Assembly (NCBI GenBank): GCA_037157565.1
Contig: JAZHRO010000012.1
Location: 7,218,501-7,282,500 of the forward strand
Length of the DNA: 64,000 bases
DNA from: Thalassia testudinum
Taxonomy: Eukaryota; Streptophyta; Magnoliopsida; Alismatales; Hydrocharitaceae
Reading direction: 5' to 3'
The position numbers were made by a program, and so were the translations under genes. This document shows positions 38,601-50,600 of the stretch, piece after piece. Below the pieces are notes generated by a model that did no database searches, was not told the origin of the DNA, and saw nothing but the letters and a program-made list of their open reading frames with translations. Positions within the stretch are counted from its first letter, which is position 1. The number at the start of each line of letters is the position of its first letter.

Positions 38601-41600
38601 TTTCTTTTATCAATAATAGAAATCATATTCCCCCAAATTTTTCCACATGGTATTAGAGCAAGTTTGATCCTGTGGGAAAGAGAAAAGGGAAGAAGAAACC
38701 CTATAGGGGGAGGCCCTCTGGCAGCATTGCTGGCCTCTAGCGAGCCACTGGAGAAGCCCTCTCCTCTCCTCTTCTCCTTCCCCTACTCTTCTTCTGTTTC
38801 GTATTCCTCTTCGTTCCTTCTATTGCAGTTGCCGCTGCCGGTAGAAAAAAATCTCCACGACGCTTCACCACCAAAACCAAGAATAACCGATGTTGCTGCT
38901 GGTGGACACGCCTCACGTTGGCTCTAGACCATCCCAATCGCATCCATCGTGGCCCTTGAGTGCGGGGTCGCGTCAAACCCCTCCACCATCTCTTACCGTC
39001 ACCTCGGGTGGCTTCGTGAGTGCACCTGGTGGGATGCCTCCACACGACGCTTCCTCGTCTCCACCTTTTTAAGGCCAGCGTCTCTAAGGTCCTTGCCCTC
39101 AGCGTCGAGTCCCAGCACCCCTGCAAGCACCAGCTACTCCGAGAGGTTGACGTGGCGAGCAACGACACCCCCGCAAGCATGAGCTGCTCCGAGAGGTTGA
39201 CGTGGCGAGCAAGACGTCCCTTGGGATCGCGGTGGACAGCACCCGTGGCCACGTCCTTATGGTCTACGCCTACATCGTATGGTTCCGATACTGGGTGCGG
39301 GGGAGCTCGCGAGGATCATTGAATTAAGGGCCTACGAGAGGTTCACAGGGCCTCTGATCAGGAGGTTGTTCAAGACTAGGAGGGATGCCTACAAGGAAAT
39401 CGAGAGGATCTTCCTCTCTCTCTCTCTCTCTCTCTCTCTGATTTGAATAAAAAAAAGGGGGTGTTTAAGGTCTTTTACGTTTAGGTCTTGTGAAGTAATA
39501 GAAGTTGTCTTTTGTTTTTTTTTGGCATTTGCATGTAACCCTTAAAGTTTTGGATATTTGTCTTTTAGGTCCTTATATGTTGAGTGGAAGATACAAGGAA
39601 GGCGAGAGCCATCTCAAGATATTAAGTGTATAGGCAGTAGTACTCTTATGCCCCTCAAGAGAAACCAAGCATTGCTTGGCTCTGTGAGGGCGAACAAGAA
39701 GAGACACCCGTTGAAGAGACTACTACATTGACAAGAGTTGATCTCCACTGCTTAAGGATCCAAGTCTTCGCCGTCTCTCGCGTCTCAACTTGAAGGGGAG
39801 TGCTAGGAAATAAATCAAATTAGTTTTTTGATTAGGTGTTTATTAAATTTAGGTCATAGTTATATTTAGTAAATATTTTATTATGTTTCCATATTTGCCC
39901 TTGCCTCTCTCTATATAAAGAGGGCTAGGGCCTCTTTTTTATCAAAAACTGAAATGATATTCTCCAAATTTTTCCACAGTGTATGACAATATTGTGCTTT
40001 TCTGTTAGGAAGGCTCAGTTGAGTGCACCAAGACCATGTTGATATTTTCTCTTTAGGGAATTTTCAAGTTTCAAGATTATTAGGTAGAACCTTTCCAACA
40101 AAAAAAAGAAAATTAGGTAGAAGTCTCTCCCCCCTTTTTTCTTCCTTCATAAAACCAGAAGCATGGGTAACATTTGATCACTGTTGTAACAGGGAGAAGT
40201 CTTCTTTTATCCTATTTAGCTTGGATGAGGCAAGGAGATGTTCTGTTGTTCTTAGGACTCTGAGGAGTTTGTCTCACTTGGGGCTGTCATTATTTGATAT
40301 ATTAGTGAGGGATGTATTTGAATGTGGAGGTGGAAGAGGTAGAAAAGACGTTGACAGGATGGAAGTCACATCTATTGTCCTGGAGAGAGAAGTTAGTCTT
40401 GTTTTAGCCACTCCCATTTTTTATGTATCGGTTTTCCCATTATCAAAGAAGCTATAGGATAAGTGGGATGGCATGTGATAGTGGTTTTCCATGGAAGGGG
40501 TGGGTAACAGTGGGAAAGGTTTTTGTCTGGTATCTTTGAAAGATTTTTGTAGGTCTCTTGCAAAAGGTGGCTTTGGGTATTGGACTTGCATGTTGCTTAG
40601 GTGAAACTTTGTTGATGAAGTGGTCAAGACGAGTTTTAGGTTGTGAAATGGATCTCTTAACCATGGTAATTATAAATTGTTATGACAGAAAGTGGAATGA
40701 AGCTCCAAAATTGGAGCCTTCAAGAGGGCATTTGCATTTTAGAGGGGTATATCGAGGATTTCACCTCTTGCAATTCTTTTTTTTTTTTTTTTTTTGCTTA
40801 TTTCAAGGATGGATTCAAGTTTGGTTTTTAGCTTGAAGATTGGTCAATTAAAGGGGTTCTCCCCTATTGTTTTCCAAGGTAGTAAGGTTTGACGTTGGAT
40901 CATGAGGTGTTTTTTACCATTAGGATCTTGACTTGGAAGAAGGGGTGATTTTGTCCACACAAATCCTCGACAGGAATTTATCAGATTAGAGGACCATTGA
41001 GGTTATGAGTGGGGGAGCCTTAGCCAATGTCTCTTCCTGGTGGCCAAAGTGGAGATCAGGGGGTTTGGTTGTATACATATATGTCACAAAATTGTCATGA
41101 ACGAAAGAAGTGGGGGAGCCAAAAGGAATATACAATATATAAAGATGGAAGATATAGAAAAGGACCACAAAGGCATGGATAAATGACCTCATTGCAAAAC
41201 CAGATTTTTCATTAGAGACCTGTTGAATTTACTTTGTTTACAAGGGAGGGGCCTGTCCTCAGGTTTTCCCATAACAGTGAAATTTGTCAAAACACTTGAT
41301 GTGACCAGACTGCCCCATCAATTATTACCTTGAAAGGGGAATTTTCCCAATAGTCATAAATGGTTCCTCCACAGGCTAACATCTGATCCAACCTAGTAGT
41401 AAATAATCCCCTAGAGGTGGGGGTGATGCGTTGTCTCTATGATTTGGCAGCATTTAAATCTCAGGTGGTAGCAGATTTCTGGGATGAGACTTCGCTTTCT
41501 TGGTCACCTGCTTTTGATGGGATACTTTCAGAAGCATGTACCCAGGAGCTACGATTGTTATTATCTTTGCTGCAGGATCTTTGTCCATTAGTGAATAGTC

Positions 41601-44600
41601 TTGACAGACATTTGTGGACGAAGGTGACCTGTTGGGTGTCTAACGTTTATAAGCTCCTGAGAGGGTCAGCTCCTGAGGATGATGTTCTTGTTGGTGACTG
41701 TACATTTTTTTTGATGGATTAAGGTTTCCCTCAAGATCAAGGTGTTCTTGTGGTTAAGGAGTTGCTTGGTTACTGTGAGTGCATATTTTATGTTTAGAGA
41801 GTTGTCATATTATGTTTATCTTTTTATTGGATGTAGGTGTAATTTACCCGAGTCTTTCTCACATAAAAGTGACTAGGGTTTTTCGTTTTTGAATATAGAG
41901 AACTTCCGTTCACATGGTATTAGAGCAACAACCCTAAACTGATGGTCTAGATATCCCACCAAGTGCTCCCTCTCTTACGCAACAATCATGGTGTGATCCT
42001 GGTTTCATGCCTCAAGGCTGTAGATCAGATTGCACCCCCCGCCCGTCCCCCCCTCGCTGTTCTAGATCTAGCATTGGATCTGGTGGGGTTCCGATTGTGT
42101 GCTGCAGATCTGGTCCTGCCCGACAAAATCAGATCTAGCACTGCCGCTTCTAGGCGATGTAGAGGTCTACTGCTAGGCCATGTTGGGTATGGTGTTGGCG
42201 ATCTGCTGCTGATCTGAATTAGATCTGATGTTATTTATATAGTGGAATAAAATGAAATGCATCACATTATTAAGAAGCCCTACCTCTCAATGTATAGAGG
42301 TAGGAAAAGTACAAATAACCCCAAACAGAAAAATAAGAAAATACAACAAATGACAACAATATGAAGAGATAACCAAAAGACTGAATGGGTATAACATTCT
42401 CATTCAAGCTGGAACATAAATATCAATCATGCTTAGCTTGGAACAACAAACATCAAATGTTGATCATGCCAATGGCTTGGTAAATGTCTATTGCTTGGTC
42501 CTCAGAAGATACTGAAGTAGTGTAGACAAGTCTCCTCTGGGTCAAGTCATGAGTATAATAACAATCAATCTCCATATGCTTGGTCCTCTCAAGGAACATG
42601 CGGTTGTTAGCCATGTATGTGGTAGATTGCTTGTTGCATCTCATCTCCATAAGCATGTCAACAGATATGTGCAAGCCTATAAGGAGTGGCCTTACCCACA
42701 AGCTGCAATCTGAGCCATGGCTCTATACTCAAGACTCTACGTTGCATCTAAACACAACAGCTTGCTTCTTGCTTTTCCACGTCATAAGATTCCCTGCCAC
42801 ATACATATAGAAGCCTGTAGTGGACTTCCTGTCAGCCAAACATCCTGCATAATCCACATCCAAATAGCCCGCTATACTCATGGACACCCCCTTGCTAAAT
42901 AGAATCCCACGTCCTAGCGTCTTCTTTAAATATCTCAACACCATCATTGCAGCATCTCAGTGTTGCTTGATCTGCTTGTCCATAAACTGGTTCAACTTCC
43001 CAATTGCAAGGGAGATATCAGGCATGGTGATGGTGAGGTACAAGAGCTTGTTCACTAGCCCCCTATATTGTCTACTGTTAACTACCTCTAACTTCTCATC
43101 ATACAGATGAGTCTTGGGATCTATGGGATTGTTGGCTGGTTTGGCTCTTCACATGCCAGTCTCCTGAAGTAAATTAAGTGTATACTTTCTTTGAGAAAGA
43201 ACTATGCCCTTCCTGCTGTGTGCAATTTCTATCCTAAGAAAGTACCTCACTGGTCCAAGGTCCTTCATCACAAAGCTCCCTAACAAACACTCGACCTTTG
43301 TAATTCCTGTACTACCATCACCAGTAATAATCAGGTCATTAACATAAACTAAGAACACAACTATACCTCTCCCTGTCTTCTTGACGAACAATGAATGATC
43401 AGATGAGAACCTTTTGAAGCCCATGGCCTTCACCACCTCTGAGAGCTTTTGAAACCAAGCTCTAGAACTCTACTTTAGACCATATATGACCTTCCTCAAT
43501 ATGCATATACACTCCTGAACCTCATAACTAGTGGGCTGCTGCATATATACCTCTTAACGATCCCCGTAAAGAATTCTTGACATCTAACTGATGAAGTGGC
43601 CAACTATGTTGAACTATCACAAAAATCAAAATGTGCACTGTAGATAGACGTGCAACTAGAGAGAAGGTATCAAAAAAGTCCATGCCATATGTCTGTGTGA
43701 ACCCCTTTGCAACCAAGCGGGTCTTGTATCTGACAACTGACTCATCTAGATTATATTTGACTACAAATACCCATCATCATCCAACCACTGATGCACCCTC
43801 AAATAAAGTAGTAAGTTCCCAGATATCATGGGAATGAAGAGTAGTCATCTCATCCTCCATGGCCTGATGCTACTTTGGATTGAACATGGCCTGCTGATAC
43901 ATGGAAGGAATCTACACTGTTGATAATGCACAAGAAAACTGCAGAAAGGTAGTCCCAAGCTCCTTTGTGGACAAGGCTCCTGCAACTGGATTTTTGGCAC
44001 AACTTTGGGAAACCTTTTAAATAGCTATCGGAAGGTCAAGATCGACTGGCATTGCATCCTACAACTGCTTTGACTCTGTCTTAGCACGGGGTATAGATCC
44101 TCCACTATCATACTGGGAACTCCTTGCTTCATCACTGTGAATGTCTCCTATGGGCATTTGAAGCTGGGATAGAGCAAAATTTGACGAAGAGGATACCTGC
44201 CGATATGTAATAGGAAGACTGTAAGTGATCAGAGGCTCACGAAATCTCTCAAGTCCAGAATGTGATGGCACTGACAGTGAAGATCCAATCTCAGTGATAA
44301 GAATCACCCCTAGTGGTATAGGAGGGATAAGCATGGGTGCCTTAGTAAGCTTAGGACAAAGATGTCTCTCGGCAATGGAGAAGTATGGAATAGACTCATG
44401 AAAGGTGACATCTACACTAACATAGTGACGTCCTCTAATAGGATCATAACATTAATATCCTCTCTAAGTCTACGAATACCCAAGAAAAATACACTTGACT
44501 ACGCGAGGAGCAAGTTTATCCCTGTTGGACCCAGGGTTATGCACAAATGCAATGCATCCAAAGACCCAAGGAGGCATTTCAAATAGATCACTATTAGGAA

Positions 44601-47600
44601 ACAAGATGAAGTAGGGGATTTGCTCATCGAGAATACTGGAAGGCATTTGATTAACAAGATAATAAGCTGTCAATACTTCATCTCCCCAGTATCTGTCAAG
44701 CATACTATTCTGAATCAAGAGTGACCGTGCAACATCAAGAATGTGCATATGCTTTCGTTCTACCACACCATTTTGTTGAGATGTGTGGGGACACATTGTC
44801 TGATGAATGATGCCATGCTTACAATAAACATTGTACAATGAAGTGGTGTAGAACTCCAATGCATTGTTTGATCTAATGATTTTCACCTTCGCCTCATACT
44901 GAGTCCTGATCTTTGCTAAAAATGCACGAATCATGTCACCTGCCTCACATTTTCCCTTCAACAGAAATATCCAAGATGAGAAAAGTCATCCGCAATAGCC
45001 AGATAGTATCTATATCCCAAACAATCTGGAGTTCGACTGGGTCCCCAAATATCCATATGGAGCAACTGGAATAAGGCTTGGGACACCTGATGCTGACTCT
45101 TAGGGAAGGTACTAGTCAAAGGAAACAAATGATCTTATTCTCAAAAGAAACCCTACGCCTCTTTATATAGAGAGAGATGTTAGAAAAATTATATCAGAGA
45201 ACCAACTAGAAATAAGAAACTAGCAAACAACCTAAAAACAACTAAAAATAATATGGAGAGTTCTTGTAACACCCCCCCCAAGCTAGAGCATAGATGTCAA
45301 TCATGCTCAGCTTGTCACGACATGCATCAAAAGTGAACTAAGCAAGAGGCTTAGTAAACATATCTATAGTCTGGACTTTGGTTCTCTGTGGTAACAGGTG
45401 TGGTGTAGAGAAGCCTTCTCTGAATCAGATTTATGGTATAATGACAATCAATCTCCATATGTTTCGTGCTCTCATGAAACATACAATTATTAGCAATATA
45501 TGTAGCTACACGATTATCACATCTCATTTCCATGGGCTCCTCAAACTCAACATGCAAATTAAGTCGGAGAAACCTTACCCAGATTAACTTAGCTATCGTC
45601 TGTGCCATAGCTCTGTACTCTGACTCGACACTGAATCGAGATACCACTCTATTTTTTGCCTCTCCATGTCACCAAGTTACCAGCTACATAAGTGTAGAAG
45701 CCGGTGGTAGACTTATCTGGAAGACATCCAACATAGTCTACATTAGAATATCCCACAATAATCATTGACTCGCCTCTTCTGAATGGTAATCCCCGTCTTA
45801 GTGCTCACTTCAAGTACCTGAACACCTGCATTGCAGCATCCTAATGTTACTTGGTTGGCTTATCTATGAACTAGCTAAGCTTGTCTACAATAAGAGAAAT
45901 ATCTGGACGTGTAATGGCAAGATAAAGAAGCTTCTCGATCAACTATTTGTATCCTCTGCTTTCTATGGCTTCTAACTCTGCATCATATAGGTGCATCTTA
46001 GGTCTATGGATTTGTTGGCTAACTTTGCTCCCAACATCCCAGTCTCCTATAATACATCAAGTGCATTTTTCCTCTGATTGAGTACAATACCTTCTTTGCC
46101 TCTTGCCACCTTAATGCCCAAAAAATATCGTAGAGGACCCAAGTCCTTCATGTCGAATCTATTAACCAAACTCTACTTGACCTCAGTTATCCCAGTTGCA
46201 TCATCACTAGTGATAATTAGATCGTCTACATAGACAAGAAAGGAAACAACCCCCTTCTCTGTCTTTCGTACAAATAAGGAGTGATTTAATGAAGATTGGT
46301 TGAGCCCCAAACCTTCAACAACTTCTGACAACTTCTGTAATCAGATTCGTGGACTCTACTTGAGTCCATAAATTGCTTGAGCTTACATATACTCCTTAAC
46401 CTCAAAACTTGAGGGTTGCTGCATGTATACCTCCTCATGAAGATCACTATATAAGAAAGCATTCTTCATGTCTAATTGATGTAGTGGCCTTACTAGATGT
46501 GATGCAATTGCTATGAGAATCCATATTTTAGGAAGCCTGGCAACAAGAGGGAAGGTGTCAAAGAAATCCACTCCGTATGTCTGGGTGAATCCCTTCGTCA
46601 CAAGGCGAGCCTTATGCTGAGAAATAGATCCAACGACAGCTAACAGTACATGCACCAGGTGGAAGCGAAGCAAGCTCCCATGTCTCCTATGACTAAAGTG
46701 CAGCTATCTCATCCTCCATGGCCTGCTACCACTTTGGATTAAGCATGACATGCTGATATGTAGTCGCTATTTGAGTAGAAGACAAGGCCTCAGTGAAGAG
46801 AGCAAAAGCATGATTGAGGCGGCCAATAGATACAACCCCAGTCACTTAATACTGGGTACAGCTTTGGGACGCCTTTCGAATAGCTATTGAAAGATCAAGA
46901 TCATCGAGTTGGGGCTCAACATCCTCAACAGGAGGCTTAGAAGCCAATGGTACATCACCACCAGGACTAGTATCATTACATGCAGGATCACCACCAGACA
47001 TACGACAGTTGGTATCATCAACACATACTTATTGTGGAGAGGATGATGGTGCTGAAGTAGGGGGTGTGCTACTGATATGTCACAGGTAATCTATATGACA
47101 AAGGAAGATCTCTGAACTGAGTAACAACTCTGTTTGTAGTGCCTTGTGATGTATAGACTGAGAGATAGGAAAATCTCCTAATTGAGCAGGAGGAATAGGC
47201 ATTAGTGCCACCTCTGCCTCAAAAGATAAATGACGCCCAGTCACTAAAAACTATGGTATTGCCTCATGGAAAATGACATCCACACTAGTGTAATGCCTCT
47301 TCTGCAATAGATCTTTACATTTGTAACCTTTCTGGGTATGACTATATAACCTAGGAAAACACATTTAACTACCTGAGGGGCCAATTTATCTCTGCTAGGC
47401 CCAATAATGTGAACAAAGGCTACACAGTCAAAAATCTGGAGTGGCAATTGAAACAACTCCTGCTCTGGATACAATATTTGTCATGGTATTTACTCAGATA
47501 CTACATAACTGGGCATCTTATTAATCAAATAACATGCAGTAAGCACTGCATCTCCCCGATACACTGAGGGAACAACATTATGATGAATCAGTAAAGTCCT

Positions 47601-50600
47601 AGGCACATCGAAAAGATGCCTGTGTTTCCCCTCTATCATCCTATTCTGCTGAGACGTGTAAGGGTAGGTAGTTTCATGAATAATACCTTGTGATCTGTAG
47701 AATTTAGTCATTCAAGCAGTATAAAATTCATGAGTATTATCTGTACGAACAACTTTAACAATAGAAGCAAACTGATTCTTTATTTCAATAATAAATGTCT
47801 CAATTGCTGATCCAACATCGGGCTTATTCTTTAACAAAAATAAATGACATTCTAGAACAATATCAACTATCACAAAATAATATCGGTGGCTTAGTTGATC
47901 CGGAATACGATTGGGACCCCAAACATCTAGATGCAATAAATAAAAAATAGACTCAACAGTAGTAGAACTAGCAAGATAGGCGGCTTAGTGATGCTTCCCC
48001 ATCTAGTATGCATCACAATGGATCTCAGTGCCTAGTGAAAGATGAGGGATAATACAGTGTAGCCTATCTAAAGGTAGCCGGCCAAGATGATTGTGCCATT
48101 GCAAAGCACTCCTTGTAGCAAAACACACCTCACCTTGGCAGGAACTTGCAACTGGTGTATGAAACAAGCGATACACAACCTCCTTTTCATGTCCATCACC
48201 AATTATCCTCCCCGTGAGCTTGTCCTGAAATACACTGCCAACATCATCAAAGATTGCCCTACAATTAAGATCTTTTGTAATTCTGCTAACAGACAATAAG
48301 TTAACAGGAAACTCTGTAACAAATAAAGCATTAGGCAATCTCAAAGTGGAGGAAACTGTCACCTCCCCCTAACCATCAACCCTGAAATGACGCCCATCAA
48401 CGACCTAAACTATCCTATTAGGAGGGGTTAACTAAAGCTACTGAAAACAACTGTAATCACCACTTAAATGGCGTGAAGCATCAGAATCAACAAGCCAAGT
48501 GGTATTGTCAGAAACCATATTAGAAACACCAAAAGCACAATCTACACTTGAGGAGTCAATGGCAGCTATATTAGAAGATGAAGAGGGCGTCTCCTGAGTA
48601 ACCTAGGCAAGTCGTTGGACCACAACATGATACTCTACTCGAGACACGATATTTGACTCTACCTTAAAAGTAGTCATTGTGTGATTGGTTACATGAGGCT
48701 TCCCATGTTTAGTCTAGCATGAAGCCTCAACATGGCCAAATCGGCCACAAAAAGTGCATGTGAGGTGAGCTCTACCAATCTGTCCTCTGCCACATCCACG
48801 ACCACAAGTAGATGGAGAACCAAAACCACCATGACCTACACCAACTGCAAGTACAGAGGTCTATCCAGTTGTCTCTAGTGAAGAAGAGGCGATGGTGATG
48901 GGTGATCCTATTGAGACAACTATATGCCTACTCAAGAGATGGAAGGTCCGACAGAGTCGGTATTTGAGAGCAAGTAGTATCATACTTCGGGCCCAACCTA
49001 GGCAGAAAGTGTTGAACTATCGTCTCCTTGTTGTACTTTCGCTGACTAGTACACATGCATACAGGTTTACATGCGTTATGCTTCTCTAAGAGCCCCTTTA
49101 GGGTGGCACAGTACTGAGGTAATGGCTAACCCTCCTGCTTGAGGGTAAACATGCCATTGTAGATCTGGTACACCTTACTAGAATTCCATCTCCAAGATGA
49201 GGCAAAGTTGCATTCATAATCCACGCTCTCACTATAGCATTATCTTTCTTCCACGTGGTGTATTTTCCCATCTTATTTTGGGGCTTTGGCTCAAGAAGAA
49301 TGTGCTCCTTGTCATGACCCTCAACCATCATGAGAAACGTCTGTGACCAACAAGCATAGTTGGTTTCATCCAACTTCACAATGGGAATGAAGAATAGGTT
49401 TTTGTAGTTCTCATTATCCGGAGTTGTCTTCAGATGAAGAAGACGTAACCATGATGCCTAGAAGATCAAGAAATTGCCAAAATCAAATCTGAAACAAACA
49501 TTTCAAATCTGCAGAATCACTATGAATCAATGAAACGGGCGATTTAGCATGAAATCCAAGCAATCTACTTCTTGGAAATCACGTTAAGATCACATGACAA
49601 CCTCTCCGGAGACAAAGAGACACGTGCTAGGGTTAGTGGTGCTTAAAGGCCGCTATCGCCCCCCTTTGCCAGTGCAAGGGTGGCGCAGCACCCACCGGTG
49701 GTGTTACTACCGGTCGGCAATGCTCCTGTCGTCGTTGCAGGTGGTCTCGCTGCCGTTGTTAAGGCCACTACTACCGTTGATAGGTAGGTCGGTGGTATGG
49801 AGAGGAGAAGGGAGGAGATATTACAGTTTAGGTGGTTTGGGTAGGAGACCTATTTCGATGGGATACCAGAGCAGCAACCTAGGACCGCCACTCTGATACC
49901 AAGTCAAAGGAAACAAATGATCTTATTTTCAAAAGAAACCCTACACCTCTTTATAAAGAGAGAGGTGTTAGGAAAATTATATCAGAAAACTAGAAATAAG
50001 AAACTAGCAAACAGTCCAAAAACAACTAAAAATAATATGGAGTTCTTACAACAGTACTATGATGCTTCCCAAGTTGACATGCCTCACATTGAAAGGTATT
50101 GGTAGGAGAAATATGTGGTAGCATCTTTCTAAGCTTTAGCAAGGGGAGTGACTAAACCTAAGATGCCACAAGTAGCTAGTAGCGCTTCTTGATGAGAGTG
50201 AAGCATGTCTTGCATAGGGCGACTGCAGAGGACGATAAACACCACCTTCCTCATGGCCACACCTAATAGTGCGGTCGGTGAAAATATCCTTAAAAGTGAG
50301 AGACAAAGCATCGAAGATCACCCTGCAATTCAACCCCTTTGTAATCCTGCCTACGGATAGTAGATTCAGTGGGAAGTTAGGGGCTAAAAGAACATTCTCC
50401 AACTTCATGTGTAGGGTTACACAAACCTCCCATTGACCAGTTATGGGAGATTGTCTCCTACTAGCAACCTGCATAGATTTTCCTGGTGGAATTGGATGAA
50501 TGATGGTGAATTGTCTCTCATCACCACAAATATGTTACGAAGCTCTTAAAATCTGCAACTTGAGACAAACAAGTATGCCTGCTTGAGAAGCACCATACTG

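Larger units (their letters stand above)
38473..39978 (+). mobile_element. Small LTR element carrying a host gene fragment
   Basis: LTRs 38473-38647 (175 bp, TGTTAGG...TTCCACA) and 39801-39978 (178 bp, TGCTAGG...TTCCACA). The primer-binding site tggtattagagc is at 38648-38659, and an A/G tract tgaaggggag at 39791-39800. The 1.15 kb GC-rich interior encodes no gag or pol. It contains a segment similar to plant SMP-30/gluconolactonase-like proteins (38979-39300). A clean 5 bp duplication is not visible. It interrupts LINE-4 beside the RT active-site codons. Confidence 0.8.
34840..40880 (+). pseudogene. LINE-4 endonuclease and reverse transcriptase remnant
   Basis: Endonuclease: VEYMVSWI near 34845 and [18 protein letters not shown] near 34920-34970 (compare the LQET motif). 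[22 protein letters not shown] (about 38010-38065), FAFI-stop-[13 protein letters not shown] near 38370-38395. The active-site region is split by an LTR element and resumes DNIVLFC at about 39985. Later: SWKGR-like [20 protein letters not shown] at 40370-40430, and LVWMN-type [18 protein letters not shown] at 40570-40630. Stops and shifts are frequent. Confidence 0.7.
45114..50053 (-). mobile_element. Copia E: Ty1/copia retrotransposon nested in copia D
   Basis: Perfect 5 bp duplications GTACT at 45109-45113 and 50054-50058. LTRs 45114-45271 (158 bp) and 49902-50053 (152 bp). The primer-binding site tggtatcagagtggc (minus) lies at 49887-49901. It is 4,940 bp with all domains present. It is the innermost and so the most recent insertion of this nest. 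Confidence 0.92.

Noticed and set aside
38468..39983. Five-base target duplication for the small LTR element
   Set aside because: catag (left) and gtgta (right) do not match; an AGTGT pair exists only if the LTR ends are shifted, which conflicts with the TGTTAGG and TTCCACA ends.
40779..40796. T18 run as the tail of a minus-strand retroposon
   Set aside because: LINE-4 similarity continues on both sides in frame, and no duplication flanks it.
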